Assembly: GCA_039805565.1 (NCBI GenBank)
Contig: JBDLTZ010000174.1
Coordinates: forward strand, 1-10,441
From: CALJIC01 sp039805565
Lineage (GTDB): Bacteria > Chloroflexota > Chloroflexia > Chloroflexales > Roseiflexaceae
Length of the DNA: 10,441 nt
Reading direction: 5' to 3'
The notes beneath the pieces were generated by a model. The model was not told the DNA's origin, did no database searches, and saw only the letters and a list, made by a program, of their open reading frames with translations. This document shows positions 8,595 to 10,441 of this stretch, one piece after another (position 1 is the first letter of the stretch; every line of letters begins with the position of its first letter). The translations under genes were made by a program, and so were the position numbers.

Positions 8595-9812
8595 ATGGTC
8601 ATTGCCCAGGGGGACCTGGTGCTCGCCACACATGGGCGCTCCTTCTGGGTGCTAGACGATCTGGCGCTGGTGCGGCAGATGGCCGAGGTGGCTGAGGGCG
8701 CGTCTGCGGCGAAGCTCTTTACCCCGCGCGACACCGCGCGCTTCGGGCGGCTGTTTGACTTCGGCGCGCCGGCGCAGAATGGGCGCAACTACATCTTCGT
8801 GGCCGGCATGATGGCGGCCTTCGAGCAGGCCAAGACGCCTGGCGGTGAGACGAAGCGTAGCTGGCTCGACGTCGGCACCAACCCTGCTGATGGCGTGGTG
8901 GTGAGCTACCTGCTGCCGGAGGAGGCCGAGGGCAAGCTCACGCTGACCTTCCGTGACGCGCAGGGGGCCGAGATCCGCACCTTCAAGAGCAAGAAGAAGG
9001 ACGAGAAGCCGAAGGCCGAGTCCGCCGCACAGGGCGCAGCCGGTGAGACGGACGCCGCGGGCGAGAGCGCCGTGGCGCCGGGCGAGTCCCAGCCGACTGC
9101 TGCCCCGACGGTGCCGCCCGAGGACAAGGACGACGAGCCGAAGGCGCCCGCGAAGGCTGGCCTGAACCGCTTCGCGTGGGACCTGCGCGGCGCGCCGGCG
9201 CAGAAGATCACCAGCGGCGAGGGGCACAAGGACGTGGACCTGTCGGCGCCGCGCGTGCCGCCGGGGCGCTACTGGGTGGAGCTGAAGGTGGGTGAGGAGG
9301 CGCAGGTGGCCAATATCACCATCCTGCCGGACCCGCGCGTGAGCACCACGCAGGCCGAGTACGAGGCGCAGTACGCGCTCCTGCGACGCATCCACGGCAT
9401 GGTGGACGGCGCGCACAAGGCGGTGAACCGCATCCGCGCGGTGAGCGAGCAGCTCGATGGCTGGACCAAGCGCAGCGAGAAGCTTGAGTCCGGCGCGCGC
9501 ATCGCTGCGGCGGCCAAGGCGCTCAAGGCCAAGCTCACGGCAGTGGAGGAGAAGCTGATCCAGGTGAAGGCCCGCAGCAACCAGGACACGCTCAACTTCC
9601 CGGTGATGCTCAACGCTAAGATTGCGGCGCTGGCGGGGGCTGTGTCGAGCGCCGAGGCCGCGCCGACGCGGGCCCAGGAGATGCTCTGCGAGGACCTGGC
9701 GACACGTCTCTCCGAGCAGCTCGGGGTGCTCGAGGTGGCGCTCGCGCAGGACCTGCCGGCCTTCAACACCCTCGTGCGCGAGGCCGACGTGCCGGCGATC
9801 ATTGTCGAGTAG
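8595..9812 (+). CDS. C-terminal part of the Asp-box propeller protein, downstream of the amber codon
   Basis: This frame continues the preceding part; the first ATG after the stop is at 8595 and gives 405 residues. It opens with GDLVLATHGRSFWVLDDL (6-23), the last propeller strand of the family. A beta-sandwich-like stretch follows (WLDVGTNPADGVVVSYLLPE, 90-109, and GLNRFAWDLRGAP, 189-201). PPGRYWVELKVGEE (222-235) and a helical, coiled-coil-prone tail from about 253 to 395 complete it. A charged low-complexity insert lies at 131-188. No ribosome binding site precedes ATG 8595 and the frame begins mid-domain, so it is probably not an independent gene. It would be expressed only by readthrough, suppression, or if the TAG is not real. 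Confidence 0.75.
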   Translation: MVIAQGDLVLATHGRSFWVLDDLALVRQMAEVAEGASAAKLFTPRDTARFGRLFDFGAPAQNGRNYIFVAGMMAAFEQAKTPGGETKRSWLDVGTNPADGVVVSYLLPEEAEGKLTLTFRDAQGAEIRTFKSKKKDEKPKAESAAQGAAGETDAAGESAVAPGESQPTAAPTVPPEDKDDEPKAPAKAGLNRFAWDLRGAPAQKITSGEGHKDVDLSAPRVPPGRYWVELKVGEEAQVANITILPDPRVSTTQAEYEAQYALLRRIHGMVDGAHKAVNRIRAVSEQLDGWTKRSEKLESGARIAAAAKALKAKLTAVEEKLIQVKARSNQDTLNFPVMLNAKIAALAGAVSSAEAAPTRAQEMLCEDLATRLSEQLGVLEVALAQDLPAFNTLVREADVPAIIVE

Positions 9813-9823
9813 GGGCGTCGGAG

Positions 9824-9873
9824 TGCCCCGCCGCGAGCCCGCTGTTCACGCGGCTCGCGGCGGGGCATTTTAT
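9824..9873 (+). terminator. Rho-independent terminator of the propeller gene
   Basis: The arms 9824-9839 and 9852-9867 form a perfect 16-base GC-rich stem with a 12-base loop. TTTTAT follows at once on the + strand. It begins 12 bases after the stop codon. This is the only hairpin in the window with a proper T-run. Confidence 0.9.
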
Positions 9874-9924
9874 CTCATAAGAGTCTGCGGCGATCCTGGG
9901 CGCTACAGCGGTGAGCAGTGCGCC

Positions 9925-9986
9925 TGAGTCACAGCACCGAGGACGCGGAGAGCTCCCACCCTCGGTCACAGTGCCCCTGTGGCTCA
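9925..9986. other. Structured intergenic element between convergent genes
   Basis: Nested inverted repeats are visible. TGAGTCACAG (9925-9934) pairs with CTGTGGCTCA (9977-9986) with one T/G wobble as + strand RNA. Inside, ACCGAGG (9936-9942) pairs with CCTCGGT (9960-9966). The element lies about 90 bases beyond the stop of the - strand AIM24-type gene, so it may be its terminator or 3' structure; a small RNA cannot be argued from this alone. Confidence 0.4.
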
Positions 9987-10078
9987 ACTGATATGCCCAC
10001 CGCTGTATGAGGCTGGGCGGAGGAAGTTGCGGAACAGTTCCGGCGCGTAGCTGCTTGGGCTCACGTCCGGGGCTCTTC

Positions 10079-10441
10079 TCAGCTCCCCGACGCCGTCGGC
10101 AGGTACGGCATGATCGCCTTCGCCAGCGTCATGGTCGGCATCGTCTGGAGCCAGACGCGCCCCGGCCCACGCAGCGTCGTCAGGAACAGCCCCTCGCCGC
10201 CGAGCAGGATGTTCTTGAACCCCTTCATCATCTCGATGTCGAGGTCCACTGTCGGCTCGTACATAGCCACGTGGCCGGTGTCCACCTTCAGCGTCTGGCC
10301 CGCGTCCAGCGTATACTCCACGATCTCGCCGTCGAGGCAGACGAAGGCGATCCCCGGCCCCGTCACCTTCTGCATGATGAACCCCTCGCCGCCGAAGAAG
10401 CCGGCGCCCAGCTTCTTGCGGAAGTGGATCTCCATGCCCAC
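10079..10441 (-). CDS. AIM24-family protein (DUF124/TIGR00266), C-terminal part
   Basis: The visible 120 residues reach the right edge without a clear start; the family is usually about 220-260 residues, so the N-terminal half lies outside. The glycine-rich repeats are typical: FFGGEGFIMQKVTGPG (15-30), then DAGQTLKVDTGHVAMYEPTV (46-65), then a second copy-like block GFKNILLGGEGLFLTTLRGP (74-93) and VWLQTMP (96-102). The family forms a double-stranded beta-helix-like fold of unknown molecular role in bacteria; the yeast namesake acts in mitochondrial inner-membrane organisation. The stop is TGA (10079-10081). It converges on the propeller gene and shares no operon with it in this window. Confidence 0.9.
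   Translation of the reverse strand: MGMEIHFRKKLGAGFFGGEGFIMQKVTGPGIAFVCLDGEIVEYTLDAGQTLKVDTGHVAMYEPTVDLDIEMMKGFKNILLGGEGLFLTTLRGPGRVWLQTMPTMTLAKAIMPYLPTASGS

Overview
The window is GC-rich bacterial DNA with a strong G/C preference at third codon positions. It probably comes from a Chloroflexota-like or other high-GC environmental bacterium. That placement is an inference from three things: the GC content, an ABC sugar importer operon without its own ATPase, and the pairing of a BNR/sortilin-type propeller protein with an AIM24-family protein. No rRNA or tRNA gene is present to test it.

Left part (1-1254, + strand): the tail of an unrecognised protein overlaps the start of a complete family 4 glycosyltransferase by one base (stop TGA, start ATG). 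A strong hairpin at 1278-1318 separates this pair from a convergent operon.

Centre left (1353-4510, - strand): a carbohydrate ABC importer operon is transcribed in the order MalF-like permease, MalG-like permease, substrate-binding lipoprotein. The genes overlap or nearly abut, and no ATPase is encoded here. A perfect TATAAT lies five bases before the first ATG, which suggests a leaderless transcript. A hairpin at 4556-4591 lies between this promoter and the end of the next gene.

Centre (4623-6215, - strand): a secreted protein made almost entirely of five tandem beta/gamma-crystallin modules. Each module has two cysteines, and the modules carry mostly intact double-clamp calcium motifs. Proline-rich linkers separate the last three modules.

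Right part (6537-9812, + strand): a large Asp-box (BNR/VPS10-type) beta-propeller gene of 1091 codons, split by a single in-frame TAG at codon 677 and followed by a textbook rho-independent terminator. Finally, the C-terminal part of an AIM24-family protein runs in from the right edge on the - strand.

The most notable items are the five-module crystallin protein, the amber-interrupted propeller gene and the likely leaderless importer operon. I did not see a CRISPR array, transposase, phage gene or defence cassette. I found no sequence evidence that the neighbouring units form one new system.
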